A DNA stretch of 64,000 nt from Ampullaceana balthica. Taxonomy: Eukaryota > Mollusca > Gastropoda > Lymnaeidae. Where the stretch lies: assembly GCA_944989445.1 (NCBI GenBank), contig CALYLW010000055.1, positions 1,493,001 to 1,557,000 of the forward strand, in the 5' to 3' direction. The notes below the pieces were generated by a model. That model ran no database searches. It was not told where the DNA came from and saw only the letters and a program-made list of their open reading frames with translations. The translations under genes and the position numbers were made by a program. Each line of letters opens with the position of its first letter. Within the stretch, counting starts at the first letter, position 1. Positions 46,590 to 57,479 of the stretch are shown piece after piece.

Positions 46590-48260
46590 TGAGAAGTGCA
46601 TTGTAGCTCATTATGTGCCGTGCACAGCTCATTCCTTTAATTTGGTTGGGAAAAGAGCAGCAGGTTGTCCTACTGCGGTCAGATTTTTTTGTCTTCTGCA
46701 AATCTTTATACCCGACTTGTTGCATCTACTCAACGTTGACAGGTACTTCAAAAACATATGAAATTGATACATGCTAACAAAGCCTTGTCTGACACAAGAT
46801 GGTCAGCCTGACATTATGCTGTAAGGTCTGTTAATAGCTCATACCATGAGAATATCGCAGCACTGGAAGAATTATCAACGAATGAAAATCAGCCACGTGA
46901 CTGCCGACTTGAAGAAGAAGGATTTCTAAAGGAAATTGAACAACTGGAAGTCGCTATTTTACTTGAAATTTGGGAAACAATTTTAGAAAGGAAGTATCTC
47001 ATTGAGTTTGTTAAAAAATAGCATTCTTAGTTTTATTCCTATGAAGACAAAAGAAAGGAAAAGTCCGTGGTAAAAACAGTGTAAACAATCTTCAATACTA
47101 TCAAACAAAAAAGAAAGCGTCAGTTTGATAAAGGACATCAACAAAACAGTATTCTCCTGGAGAAAAAAAATCAAGATTGAGGTATTTCTGGTAATCATTG
47201 ACAAACTTTCTTAAGCCCTACAACATTGGTTAGGTGCATATAAATACATCCATGAGAAATTTAGCTTTCTTACAAACCTAACTGAGCTCAGCACTTTCGC
47301 CACCCGATGGACAGCAGCCAAGTTAATGGAAGAACATTCAAGTGATTTCGAAGAAGGGGTCGGGTAAATCCGAAGCAACCGTTTCGCCCCCCTCAATTTA
47401 CTAGCAACGCCATCGAGCGGTGCCGGTTTAGGGCCAGGAGCGCCAGTATGGATTAGCAAAACGTGCCGCGAAGAACGTATTGGACGCCAGCTCTGAGGAA
47501 ACCTTCCAGTGGGGGTTGCACCCTAGGTAGGCCTTTGATGATCCCCCGGTCTGTGGCGGTCCTAACCATGGAGACCCGTGTGCTTTGCCGGGATGGCGCC
47601 AAAGTGGTAGCGGGTCGTAGTAGGAAATTCCACCAACTCCTTGTGAGGGCAACTTAGTGGGAGGCATCTTCGACTGTATGTCCTGGATGCCCTAGGTGGC
47701 CGCTTCAGAAGCGACCACTTTTTTTTTGGGGGGGGGGTTCCTCAGCTGTTACATCCCTTTGGTGGCCAGATGGCTAAGGGGGTCTTCCGGGAAGACCCAT
47801 AAAGAGCACTAGGCTCGGGGCTTCTGATTTTCTTTCACATGTAGGTTCATGAGTGATTTCGAAGACCGTTTACCTTCAGAATTAGTCCAATTTTCAGAAC
47901 TCTTAAAAAGTTATTGTCCAGCCCCAGACTCATGGTAAGGAAAAGGAACTAGCACATAGCGAAACTCAAAAAACTTGCACAGAGCTAAAAATTTTGCTGC
48001 ATTTTGAATGAGCTATATTTCACACAGTCCTTTACAAATGTACACATCGCACTTCGCATCTATCTTTCAATGATGACATGAAACTGCAACTGAGAGCGAT
48101 CCTTTTCAAAGTTGAAAAGAATATATAATGAGTTAGAATTTGCATGGGACGAAAAAGGCTGAATATGCTCTCTCTAATGAGCATTGAAAAGTAACTTGTA
48201 AGCTTACTCAGCTTTATTGACTTGATTGAAAACTTCGCCATTTGAAAAATTCGCAAACGA
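46590..48260 (+). pseudogene. ZMYM1-like hAT transposase pseudogene
   Basis: Readable plus-strand blocks with stops and shifts: CAVHSSFNLVGKRAAGCPTA, an LxxTRW-like region near 46790, LEEEGFLKEIEQLEVAILLE, RLPSELVQFSELLKSYCPA, and near the 3' end GRKRLNMLSLMSIEK followed by LIDLIENFAI, which is the hAT C-terminal dimerisation region. This order matches the zinc-finger MYM-type 1-like/DUF4371 transposases. The N-terminal zinc-finger part is not recognisable. Split by a 497-bp insertion at 47355. Cannot encode an active protein. Confidence 0.75.
47355..47851. mobile_element. 497-bp insertion with 14-bp target duplication, class unknown
   Basis: AGTGATTTCGAAGA occurs exactly at 47341-47354 and 47852-47865, and removing the intervening DNA restores the transposase reading. 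The insert is clearly GC-richer than its host and has no open frame of note; it includes TGGCTAAGGGGG (box-A-like) and an 11-G run. A 14-bp duplication suggests target-primed retrotransposition, but no poly(A) or simple-repeat tail is visible. Confidence 0.75.
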
Positions 48261-49275
48261 AAGTTGTAGGTTGAAATAATAATCATACATATTTTTCAAT
48301 AATTTTTGTTATTTCAAATAGAGAAAAGAATTCGTTACCTCATGAATAATTTTTTTTTAAAATACGGAATAACGCGTAATACTATTCTTTACGGGGGCGC
48401 GTTCGTAAGCACTAAACAGCGTAAGTCGGGATGGGACCGTCGTAACCGGAGGACTACCTGTATATAAACATGCATATCTATGCTTTCACGCCTTTAAAAA
48501 ATATATATATACAAATATTAACTCAATGACATTGAAATCATACTTTTCCTCAAGAAAAACATCAACAAAGAAAACCCATCTTTTGATATTTTTTTCTTTT
48601 GGGGGGGTGGGGGGTGTGATAAAATTCGTATTCCCCCCACCCCACTGTGGTGGAGGGAGTCGTGAGGTGGGATTCGTTCATGCTGTCGGTGTGTCCAAGC
48701 CCAAATGGCTTTATTTCCTTTAAAACAGAATACATTGCCTCTTTCATTCCAGCCTTTTTGAAAGATCTCTCTCCTGCGACTATTTCTTTTCTTTTTTTCC
48801 TAATTTGTTTTAATGTTGTTCGTGTGTTGGGACTGTTTTATTATTGCAAGTTAACTGATATTTTTTTAATAAGAATGTTCGTGTTTAACGTATTTCATTG
48901 TATTTCTTAATTTCTTTCTAGATTAAAAAAATTGTCATCTTTTGTTTTCTGACATAAAATCGTACACAGTACAATTTTAGGCTCGGGTGTCACCCCCTGA
49001 TGGGTGTCACCCGGGGCGGCCCGCCCCCCCCCCGCCCCCCCTAGTGACGCCACTGCGTCAACATGTTAGCAAGAGCGGTCGATGGAAGCTATTCAATGAA
49101 ATCCGTCAATAGCTGGCTCATTATCGATCGTTTTGCTATTCATCGTCGACATTACATCATCATCATCATTACAGCGTTTATTATTCTGCGGCAACAGCAA
49201 GAACTGGGCTGACTTATTTTTCACTTAACATTATTAATAATAAATATTAGTTAGACTTTCAAGGTGAATGGTGGG

Positions 49276-49464
49276 CAGAGCCGTCTTTACACCATTTTGG
49301 GCCCCCGGGTAAAGAAATAGTGTTGGGCCCCTCCCCCGCAGGAATAAAAAATAAATAAACATAATTTTACATAATATATATAAATAAACATATTCCCATG
49401 GGGCCCCTATGCTCGTGGGCCCCCGGGCAAATGCCCAGCGGGCCTATGCGCTAAGACGGCCCTG
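49276..49464. mobile_element. 189-bp hAT MITE with exact 8-bp target duplication
   Basis: Ends CAGAGCCGTCTTTAC and GCTAAGACGGCCCTG. ATGGTGGG repeated at 49268-49275 and 49465-49472. GGGCCCCCGGG blocks lie inside both ends. Non-coding. Confidence 0.9.
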
Positions 49465-49472
49465 ATGGTGGG

Positions 49473-50030
49473 CCGATCTTTTGAAACATTTATTCATGTT
49501 TTAGAGTTATAAGGACAAAAAATAATTCCCACATGACCTTTGTACATCATACCTAACGGGTTTTAAAATCACTGTCTATGATTCAACGAACAATGTGTAA
49601 GAGTTACAGATAAAGTGTAAAATACAGGTATTCTATAGAATATCTTGGTGATTCTAGGAAAATTGTGAAATACCTAGAAATAATTAATAATGGTTTAACA
49701 AGTATCTCTATAAGGCTCTTTTTGGATAATGTGTAAACATTGGTTGAAACATATTAGATCTACATGTCGCCTACCCTACAGAACGTCATGTCGAAGGAAG
49801 ATTTATAACCTGAGATGCTGAGTCAGTTTCAAAAGCCACTATTGCTTTTCTTGCAGTCCTACAGCATCAGAAGTCTCGAGCGATCCAGCTTTAACATCTG
49901 GAGTAATTGTAAGACCTTCAGGGTTTTCAAATGCATGTTCAAGTGAAATATTTTTTTTTAAATTTAAAAATGCAATTTGAATTATCGATATGTTCTTTTT
50001 CTAAACCAGGAAAGAGAAGTATCGATACGA
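49473..50030. other. Spacer, nothing recognised
   Basis: AT-rich sequence with no supported open frame or repeat. Confidence 0.45.
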
Positions 50031-50032
50031 TA

Positions 50033-50130
50033 AAACTCTAATAAAAATGCAAGACTAGACATAAACCATGGATAAACGGAGGGCACAATAATCTTCTGTA
50101 GAGAAGGAGCGTCTGTAACAGATAAGTTAA
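50033..50130 (+). mobile_element. LINE-G 3' end fragment
   Basis: Starts at the last RT codons (CTAATAAAAATGCAAGAC), continues through the 3' UTR and ends with CTTCTGTAGAGAAGGAGCGTC and a decayed GATAA tail. Only about 100 bp. Confidence 0.8.
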
Positions 50131-50460
50131 GAAGATACGACATAACGAAATCGTTAGGGTAAGACAAGCGTTATTTCGACATGCTTTTATCGTGGGTGGT
50201 CAGGGTCATTCAGCGGCGTTTCTGACACGGGAGGGTCATGTCGAGTTTGCCGCCCTCACCCATAAAATATGATGCGATTATAAAGAAAAAAAAGGTGTTT
50301 AAAAAAAATAAATAAATTACTAAGTCTTTGTTAAACTCTTTAATTCTTTCCAGCATTTTTATTATTATATTACTGTTGACTATGCATAACATTTTATTAA
50401 AGTTGGTCTTTTGTGCCTAATTAAGGATAATTTTTGTTGAAATTCAACTCCTAAAACTGG

Positions 50461-50855
50461 AATTAGTTAGTTAGTTATTCCTCTCGGGCCGAAGACGGCA
50501 CATAGGGAAGATGTCGTGGATTTCCATTTACGACGATCCGTCGCCAATTGTATTAGGTCTTGATTATTTCTTAGACCCATGTTTGAGCTTTCTCTTTTGA
50601 TTGTTCTGCGTAGGGTTTCCTTTGGTCTTCCTTGTTTTCTTTTGCCTTTTGGTGTCCATATGAAGGCCTGACGAGGGAGTCTTCTCTCGTCCATTCGAAG
50701 AACACGACCGATATAATTCCAACGGATTCTCAATTCTCCTTATAAAAGTTGACACATATTCTTGGTTGGTTTCTTCTCTTATTTTTTCATTTGATTTAAA
50801 ATCACTCCATTTTATATTCAAAATTTTTCGGAGGCATTTGTTTTCGAAATGTTTT
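50461..50855 (-). pseudogene. LINE C-terminal fragment with simple-repeat tail
   Basis: The minus-strand frame 50467-50733 reads RWNYIGRVLRMDERRLPRQA then GRPKETLRRTIKRE, the conserved RWxWIGHVLRM ... KGKRxRGRPKxTWRRT block at the C-terminus of many non-LTR reverse transcriptases. An upstream frame-shifted piece (IKWSDFKSNEKIREE) extends it to about 50855. It ends in TAAC repeats (TTAGTTAGTTAG on the plus strand). Different family from LINE-G. Confidence 0.7.
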
Positions 50856-50880
50856 AAAACTGGAATAGGCTCACTTTAAG

Positions 50881-51085
50881 TGGCGGCTGGATAGCGAAGT
50901 CAATAGTGCGCTCGCCTCACAAGCTGAGGGGCGTGGGATCGATTCCACTATAAAAATGTTGATGAATGACTAACGCTAAGAAAGTCCTCCGCTGACCTGG
51001 AGAGGGATGGGCGCCGCCAGGTCTATCAAGCCCGAGAATGTTCTAATGGAAACATTAGACCCCCCCCCCACGACTACGGGGTTAT
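50881..51085 (+). mobile_element. SINE-B copy with the fullest tRNA-like head
   Basis: Starts GTGGCGGCTGGATAGCG. A box-B-like GGGATCGATTCC lies about 55 nt downstream. The body matches 4447 and 8828 (GGGCGCCGCCAGGTC, GTTCTAATGGAAACATTA) and ends in a C run. Confidence 0.7.
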
Positions 51086-51404
51086 ATGCATCAGTTCCAA
51101 AACTCTTCCTATATTTCAGTAGATTTGTCATCGCCGACTCATCGCTGTCGCCACGAAAAGCAAAAAGCTGTTTGGCCAGGAATGTAAAAATGTATAACAA
51201 CAAAAACTTCGTCGCTATTTTTTTTTGTGTGGCTATAGCATAGATTTTTCAATAATCTATTCTGGTTTCTAATTTCTTCCATTTGTAAAATTGTTTGTTT
51301 TTTGGCACTACACAAAGTACCTTTAAAGTAAATAATTATGATTTAAAGGTAGAATAAGTCAAATTAATATATAAAACGTTCCCCATTATCTTGACGTATA
51401 CATT

Positions 51405-52190
51405 ACAGTTACAGACGATCCTTCATCAGAGTATATTGTAGGTTTCTACTCTTATCCGTGGATTATATCAAGTCTTGCATTTTTATTAGTTTTGAATGCT
51501 GATATTGTGTTAGTTTTTCTGGTTTCTCCAGCAAACCCAATCCAAAAGGGAAGGATGATTTTCATGTGCTTTCTCTTGCGAAGTGACCGAGAATAGTGTT
51601 ACTATCAGAATGTCTATTTGATTGTTGTATTAGATCGTTATTGCATTGTTTTTCAAGTTATAATTTATGCCTTGTGTATGATTATTACCTTGCTCCTCTA
51701 GCCTCTTGTATTTCTAGGTTTAATATCTAATAGAGTTATTTTTGTCGGCTGTTTATATTATTTATATTCACCAAATTAATGTATCTTGTAGCTCTTTTTT
51801 TTTGATTTATTCTATTCTCTCTGTTTACTTTGGTGGAAGGGTCCCATACGGAAAATGAAAATTCTAGTATAGGTCTGACAAACGTAAAGTAGCATTTTTG
51901 TTTCATTTAAAAATAATAATAATAATAAAAGTTTTCTTTGTATTAAGTATTAAGTCTAAAAAGTTGTTGGATATTTTAATTATTTCATATGTATGTGGAT
52001 TTTATGACAATTTTTCCTTTATAATTACTCCTAAGTACTTAGCATCTTTAATTTAGATTAGCTATTTCACATGAATGAAGTAGCATTTATTATTTGTTTC
52101 TTTTTCTTTGATATTTTTTAACATTCACAACTTTTCTTGGTGGAAAGACATACTCCAAATGTTTCCTATTTTTTTGGTTATTCATGTAAG
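51405..52190 (-). mobile_element. Old LINE-G copy, strongly diverged
   Basis: Collinear with the minus-strand reading of the family: tail-like ACAGACGATCCTTC at the left, then degraded 3' UTR (GTCTTGCATTTTTATTAG), the PSGIRAWN region, the GGGTCCCATAC segment (VWDPS) and the KKKQ/CQLL region near 52100-52150. Many indels. Oldest copy in the window by eye. Confidence 0.7.
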
Positions 52191-52529
52191 CTTTTTTAAA
52201 AAAAATTTTTGGCGGGGGTAAGATTTCGGTATCTTCCCGTTAGTTTTCATACGCGAAAGTCATTCTCATGTTAGCCGTCTCATCTCTCCTTTTGGTGTCA
52301 GGTCCGTGTCTGATTTGTCGCAGTTAATTTTCATGTTATATTTTAGACATCTTTTCTATCTCTCTCAAATAAAGGTAAATCTTCTCGTATACTCTCGAGT
52401 CATTTACTTATATCTTTAAAGTAACTAAAAGTTGTCGAAATTGGTTTGGTTTTTGTTGGAATTCGATCGGCACACACCTTTCGCCTGTTAAATAGGAGCA
52501 ATTGACAAACTTGAATAATCAGTTATTGG

Positions 52530-52800
52530 CATGGGCGTCGCTAGGAATTTTTCCAAGGGGGGGGGGCAAAAAAAATCGCACTTTTTTATATTTTAACTAA
52601 CAATGCCATACAGGTACAATTTTCAATTAAATTCAAGTTCAGTATAAAATAAGGGTTGAAAAAAGCCTTAGAAATTAATAAGACTTACAAGTTAGTGCTG
52701 TAATAGCTAAAATACAACATTTATTAATGCATTTAATAAATTAAAAACTTTTTTTCTCAAATGTAGGGGGGGGGCAAATGCCCCCTTGCCTACGCCCATG
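52530..52800. mobile_element. 271-bp hAT MITE with exact 8-bp target duplication
   Basis: Ends CATGGGCGTCGC and TACGCCCATG. GTTATTGG repeated exactly at 52522-52529 and 52801-52808. G-rich and C-rich subterminal runs, AT-rich centre. Non-coding. Confidence 0.9.
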
Positions 52801-53234
52801 GTTATTGGTACCAGCACATCAGTGTCACGTTCTCACCCAGTTTGTCACTTGAGCCTCTTGTTTTATTGTTTTTTTTAAAGTCCAGTATCAGAATAATTAT
52901 GATCCAATATGAAGTTTGAAGTTTTTGTTAGTAGGAGCTGTCATATATTTTAAAATAGTTCCTTCATTTTTAAAAATCAATGTCCACTTTCGCATTTCTT
53001 TAAAGATAATAATACCCGAATACGAGGAGGAATTCGCCGCCCCTAAGAAAGTGCCACCTGAGACATTTGTCCCCCTCGCCACACTTTGGGGCCATGCCTG
53101 TTCTTCGGGTTAGATAATTGGTTTACTACAATTGGATAGGTAACTGCTAAGTGCACGAGTTTCACAGTGTCAAAAGAAAACAAATCTTTTTGGTAAACCG
53201 GAAATAATAAACTATGTCACGCTATTTTGGCCGA

Positions 53235-53345
53235 TTTTTCACCTCCTCCCCCCCCCCTTGTCACGCGTCGTCACAAAAAGTTTGACCCCCTCTCCAAAAA
53301 TACGTCACAAAGCTTAGACCCCCCCCCCTCCAAAAAAAAACCAAA
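53235..53345. mobile_element. Harbinger-like MITE remnant
   Basis: C-rich blocks with GTCACGCGTCGTCACAAA, TTTGACCCCCTC and ACGTCACAAAGCTTAGAC match the internal part of the 46017 and 20867 copies. Termini not preserved. Confidence 0.5.
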
Positions 53346-54180
53346 AAAACATCTAAACCCACCTTAATTTCTATTTGAAATTTGCTGTGCAGTTCAAAAA
53401 TATCATTTGCGTACTACAACTACAATAAATTAAGCAAAAATGAAAAAAAGGAAGATTTTTACAATTGGAATTGTATAGTATGGAATTTTAAATGATATAT
53501 TTTCCCAAGTAGGCTGAGAGGCTTAATAATGATAAGAGTAATAAGACATATCTGTGCTATAATCACTATACTATAGTTAAAAATAAGTATTGACGATTAA
53601 AGTTGAAATAAATGTGTCCTGGATCTTACACTATTTGCATGGAACATATGTACTCAACGACTCAATGCGAGCGCGCACAAAATTTTAAGAGTAGAGCACG
53701 AAAATAGCAGTCTTTGATTGGATTTTTCTTCCTGAGTTTGAGCGGGATTACCTTAGCCTAAGGCTTAGGTAGGCCTAACATTGTGAGCAAGATATTAAAA
53801 TAACATTAATTATTTCTTTTGTTTTAATACTTTGAGTATTTTGAAAGAAATATTGCCAATACATGTACATATAAATAAAAGATTATCGCAGTGTGTATTT
53901 TAAAATTAATAGTATATTCATAGAGATAGAAGGAGGTTGAACATTGAAAGCCTTTCGATGCCCCAGTCATAAAATAGAGACTTCTTAAAAAAATAATCAA
54001 ATTTACCGCCATTTTTCTGTTTATTTGTTTAAGTTTAAGGCAATTAAACTTGATACAATATTTTTATAGGCCATTACAAAAAAGTTTTGGACCATAAAGT
54101 TGCTATTTCTAATTTATTATTATTTTTTATGGGGTGGTGGGAGGGGGGCTGGGTGTTTAATATTAACGTTTCAATTCAAG
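53346..54180. other. Intergenic, no gene seen
   Basis: AT-rich sequence without supported coding frames. Its right edge may include the promoter of the gene starting near 54.2 kb. Confidence 0.45.
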
Positions 54181-54199
54181 CTGATCCCGTTAAGAGCCT

Positions 54200-54309
54200 C
54201 AGAACTTTATCATAAACCGCTCGACGGCATTTCCTTCCGGTTGACTACGCATGTAATTATTGATCTGTTTAGGCGTCCGAGGCAACTGGTTTAGACCCGC
54301 GAGTTTACG
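54200..54309 (+). other. Candidate 5' non-coding exon of the gene starting at 55789
   Basis: A GC-richer stretch ends TTTACG followed by the strong donor GTAAGTAAC. The next acceptor on the plus strand that leads into a coding exon is at about 55659. The left limit is a guess, with no TATA box or clear start site. Confidence 0.3.
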
Positions 54310-55007
54310 GTAAGTAACATGCAAAAACAAAACGATTAAATTTAACTTTTTATCTGATCATTCAAGCATCACAATACAAGAATAATGTATTTTGTTATTT
54401 CGTTCAACTCCTATTTAAAACACATTTATAGCCTTTGTATAATAATAATTAGTCAAGGAAAAAACACCACTTTTCTTGTATTCGTTCGCCCCCCCCCCTT
54501 TTTTTTTGGTGCTGCTTAAGTCAAGTTAAATCTCACCCCTGAACTGAAGGAATAAATTTATAAAGAAGTTTGACGGAAAGTAGAGTGTGTGGTTTAAAGG
54601 GGTATTTTTAAGTTCTGTTTTTTCTTCTAAATTATGTACATTTTGTAAAACTCAGAAAGACTGACTAATCATTGTTGACATATCGTCGATCGTGCAAAAT
54701 CGATTTTATTTCACCTCACGGTGTGACCTTTTTGTTCAAAGTGAACACAGCCGGCTTATCTCAAATAATCCGTTGTCAATAAAATTCCTGGGCAGTCTGT
54801 ACAGGGTCGATAATTAAGGAATTCTATCCTGTTACTGTACTGTAGTCCACAGTAGTGGAAATCAGCAGGACTCATAGACTCACAGAGTGATTTGTATAGT
54901 GTAGTCTCATAGTATAATTTATAACATTATAATGAATAGGCCTAATGTATAAGTATAAGCATAGGCCTAGGCTATTTTAGAACTATAAACTTGGCTTGTT
55001 AATACTT

Positions 55008-55031
55008 GCGTTATATATATATATATATATA
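55008..55031. repeat. AT dinucleotide microsatellite
   Basis: Uninterrupted TA repeat of about 12 units, followed by a GT run near 55052-55062. Confidence 0.8.
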
Positions 55032-55077
55032 CAATGTATATTTAAATATGAGTGTGTGTGTGAGATTATTCTATGAA

Positions 55078-55362
55078 CGATGGTCGAGTGGCATGCACGC
55101 TAGGCTGGCGTATGATGGTCACGACGGGTTGGAATCTATGTGAAGGCAGGTATTTGTTCCCGGGGCCAAGGGTGTCCCTGAGTTCACCCAGCTCTGAATG
55201 GGTACCTAACACTTGTTAGGGAAACAAAGATGGCTGGGTAATTGCATGGAACCCTCATAGCCATGGCCTGTGAATGCTGCATCACTTGCCAACAGACTGG
55301 CATGATCTGTGAACTCAATAATCTTCTGTATAGAAGGAGAGCGTCTGTGTAGATAGACAATC
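55078..55362 (+). mobile_element. tRNA-derived SINE with LINE-G 3' tail
   Basis: Box A TGGTCGAGTGG (55081-55091) and box B GGTTGGAATCT (55127-55137) form a tRNA-like pol III promoter. A central body includes GGTGTCCCTGAGTTCACC and AGCTCTGAATGGGTACC. The last 45-50 nt (from about 55315) read AATAATCTTCTGTATAGAAG, then GAGAGCGTCTGT and GATA-type units: the LINE-G tail, with only a 2-nt insertion. Classic three-part SINE design, with mobilisation expected by LINE-G reverse transcriptase. It lies in the first intron of the gene starting near 54.2 kb, if that model is right. Confidence 0.85.
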
Positions 55363-55659
55363 TTATGCTTTTCTTATTTAAAAATGGATATGCGTTTTGA
55401 TTTCATGTTATTTAAATGTGGATAGTAATAATTGAAGTATATAAACTGCCTATTGCATTTAATAATAATTCATAACTCAGCTGTATATAAAACTGAAAAT
55501 AACTTATGTAACCAACACCTCTTTTTCACATTATTACTCTTTACTTAGCATACTGAATGCACATTTGATATAATTTTTTGTTCAGAGGACTAGTTACTCT
55601 ATTTTTAAATGGTTTGGGATTTCAAGATTTGATTTTAATTAATCTCATACTTACACAGA

Positions 55660-55894
55660 TATTAGGGTGCAAGCAACCACAAACACCAGCTATGAGAAAT
55701 TAAGTTTGGAAATGAGTTCATCATTGCAAAGAAGCCTTATCACCAGGTTGTGATTTAATAGCTTCTTTTGGAGATCCCAGCAAAGAAAATGTCTGATAGG
55801 TTTGGAACTATCAATTCTGATGAGTCAACAACACCATCACCACGTTCAGTTGTCCCTGGTCAAGCAATTCAGCAGACAATTCAAAATCTTCAAC
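55660..55894 (+). CDS. First coding exon of an unidentified gene (5' part only)
   Basis: ACTTACACAG precedes the segment and CAAC-GTAAGTAA ends it. The ATG at 55789 (AAAATGTCTG context) opens 35 codons plus 1 nt: MSDRFGTINSDESTTPSPRS followed by VVPGQAIQQTIQNLQ. Ser/Thr/Pro-rich with proline-directed SP sites, then a Gln-rich, helix-prone end, as at the start of a coiled-coil protein. I do not recognise the family. The following exons were not found before 64 kb, so the first intron is long or the gene leaves the window. Confidence 0.5.
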
Positions 55895-56288
55895 GTAAGT
55901 AAAATGTTAAATTAATAACTAACTTTCTTTAATGTCAATATTTTAAAGCCTTCAAATTTAATTAAAAAATAAAATTAACTTTTTTTTTCATTTTTATTTC
56001 TGCCTGTAAAAAAGAAAAGAATATCGTGTCCAACATATTTTCCTCTTCTCTATTATATAGTTTTAATGATGAGATCATAAAAATGATATACAAAATATAC
56101 ACCAAAACAATATTTAAAAATTCCCTTTTCACTTTATTATTTATATATTATATATAAAACATGATAGACAAATTGAAGCACAAAAGATATATATCACATA
56201 TATTTTTATATATTATTTTTTATTTTAAAGTTTGAAATTTTTTGCCCAATAATGCATTATACATTTCAACTTATTGAAATATACATTA

Positions 56289-57339
56289 TAGGTCTGTTAA
56301 CGATTAATTTAAGTTTAATCGTTAACTTTTGAAAATTAACGATTAATTAATCGTTAATTTCCATTAAAGCCAAAAATGAAAATGTATGATGTCATAAGTA
56401 ACACTTAATAAACTTTCTTGTTGAAAATCTCAATAACACTGGAATGTCTCCTTTATAAGTAATCTTTAAACCAACTACGCAAAAAGACAAGTGCTTTGAC
56501 ATTATTTGGTTCAAGTGATGAGCGGGTCTAATTGACAATATAACCAGCCGAGCTGAACAATCATTCACATGGAACTGAGGTCACTGGTATGAACAAAACA
56601 GTCTTCGCAAGGAATGACATTATTGGACATTGGTGTTCATTAAGTTTCCACCATTATAGAGGGTTAATGGATTCAGGAACTTTCAACTCCATTTTATAAC
56701 ACAGTAATTCATCAGAAGAGCTATCGTCATTTTCTGTCTCTTGAGTCAGACTTCATAACTGCCTTTAGCTAAATACGCTTTTCATTTGGTTTGATAAGTA
56801 GGCGAAGTGTTAGAACCATGGTAGCAAACGATTTCTCACAATGGATACACTTAACTTTATCAACATTTTGAACATTCCCGTCAGTGAATAGTAAACCCAA
56901 AATGTTCTTGTAAGGGGCCGTCCATAAAGTACGTCACGCTCCAGAGGGGGGGGCGGGGTGTAAGAAAGTGTGACAGAGGGGAGGGGGGTCCGGCCATGTG
57001 TGACGTCACGCTGTTTTATATTAAATTTTGATTATTTTGTTAAAAAACACAAACAAATTTTGTTCGAAAGCGTGACATACTTTGGGGGGGGTCCGATATT
57101 TATGACAGGGGGGAGTTAAAAATGGTCAAAAATAGCTTGGCGTACTTTATGGATGGCCCCTAATCAATCGTCAGGAAATTTGTTATTATTTATCGGCCGC
57201 TATTTTTTATAATTTTTAAAAAACTTTTTGACTTCCAATAATTTGTAAGTGTTGGTCCATTAATCATTAAAAAATAATATAATTATTAAAAAATCTTTAC
57301 GATTAATTGAGAAATTAATAGTTAATTTCTGCAGCTCTA
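56289..57339 (-). mobile_element. ZBED-type hAT derivative, internally deleted
   Basis: Ends TAGGTCTGTTAACG and GCAGCTCTA, of the same family as 21031-21448. The minus strand shows a BED-finger-like VKCIHCEKSF (about 56820-56860) and, lower down, LFSSAGYIVN then TRSSLEPNNVKALVFLRSWF with one stop between (about 56465-56550), the hAT C-terminal dimerisation motif. The middle of the transposase is absent. A Harbinger-like MITE interrupts it at 56914. Non-functional. Confidence 0.75.
56914..57160. mobile_element. Intact Harbinger-like MITE, TAA target duplication
   Basis: 20-bp terminal repeats GGGGCCGTCCATAAAGTACG and, inverted, GGGGCCATCCATAAAGTACG (one mismatch). TAA at 56911-56913 and 57161-57163. 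The related element at 21031 preserves the uninterrupted site (GTTCGTGTAATCGTCAGG at about 21049), confirming the exact insertion point. Length 247 bp, non-coding, G-rich and C-rich interior. TWA duplications are typical of PIF/Harbinger. Confidence 0.85.
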
Positions 57340-57479
57340 CTAAATTATAATATACGAGCAACAAAGCCCATCCAAGGACATTCCGCCACCGTTCAGTGGC
57401 ATGTTGTAACTCCCCTCCAACAGCCGTCTCAACCGGCATACATGTGCATCACATCAAAAATACTATTCATTATAGTTAA

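Larger units (their letters stand above)
45950..49055 (+). mobile_element. 3.1-kb hAT transposon with exact 8-bp target duplication
   Basis: The terminal repeats CAGAGGCGTCACTAGGG and CCCTAGTGACGCCACTG differ at one position. CGTCAACA is repeated exactly outside both ends (45942-45949, 49056-49063). Subterminal GGTGTCACCCGGGGCGG occurs near both ends. The interior contains a ruined ZMYM1-like hAT transposase, a Harbinger-like remnant and a 497-bp insertion. The complete ends show that the whole locus jumped as a unit before decaying. Confidence 0.9.

Noticed and set aside
46468..46725. Minus-strand 85-codon frame
   Set aside because: Antisense to the hAT transposase pseudogene, whose motifs read on the plus strand.
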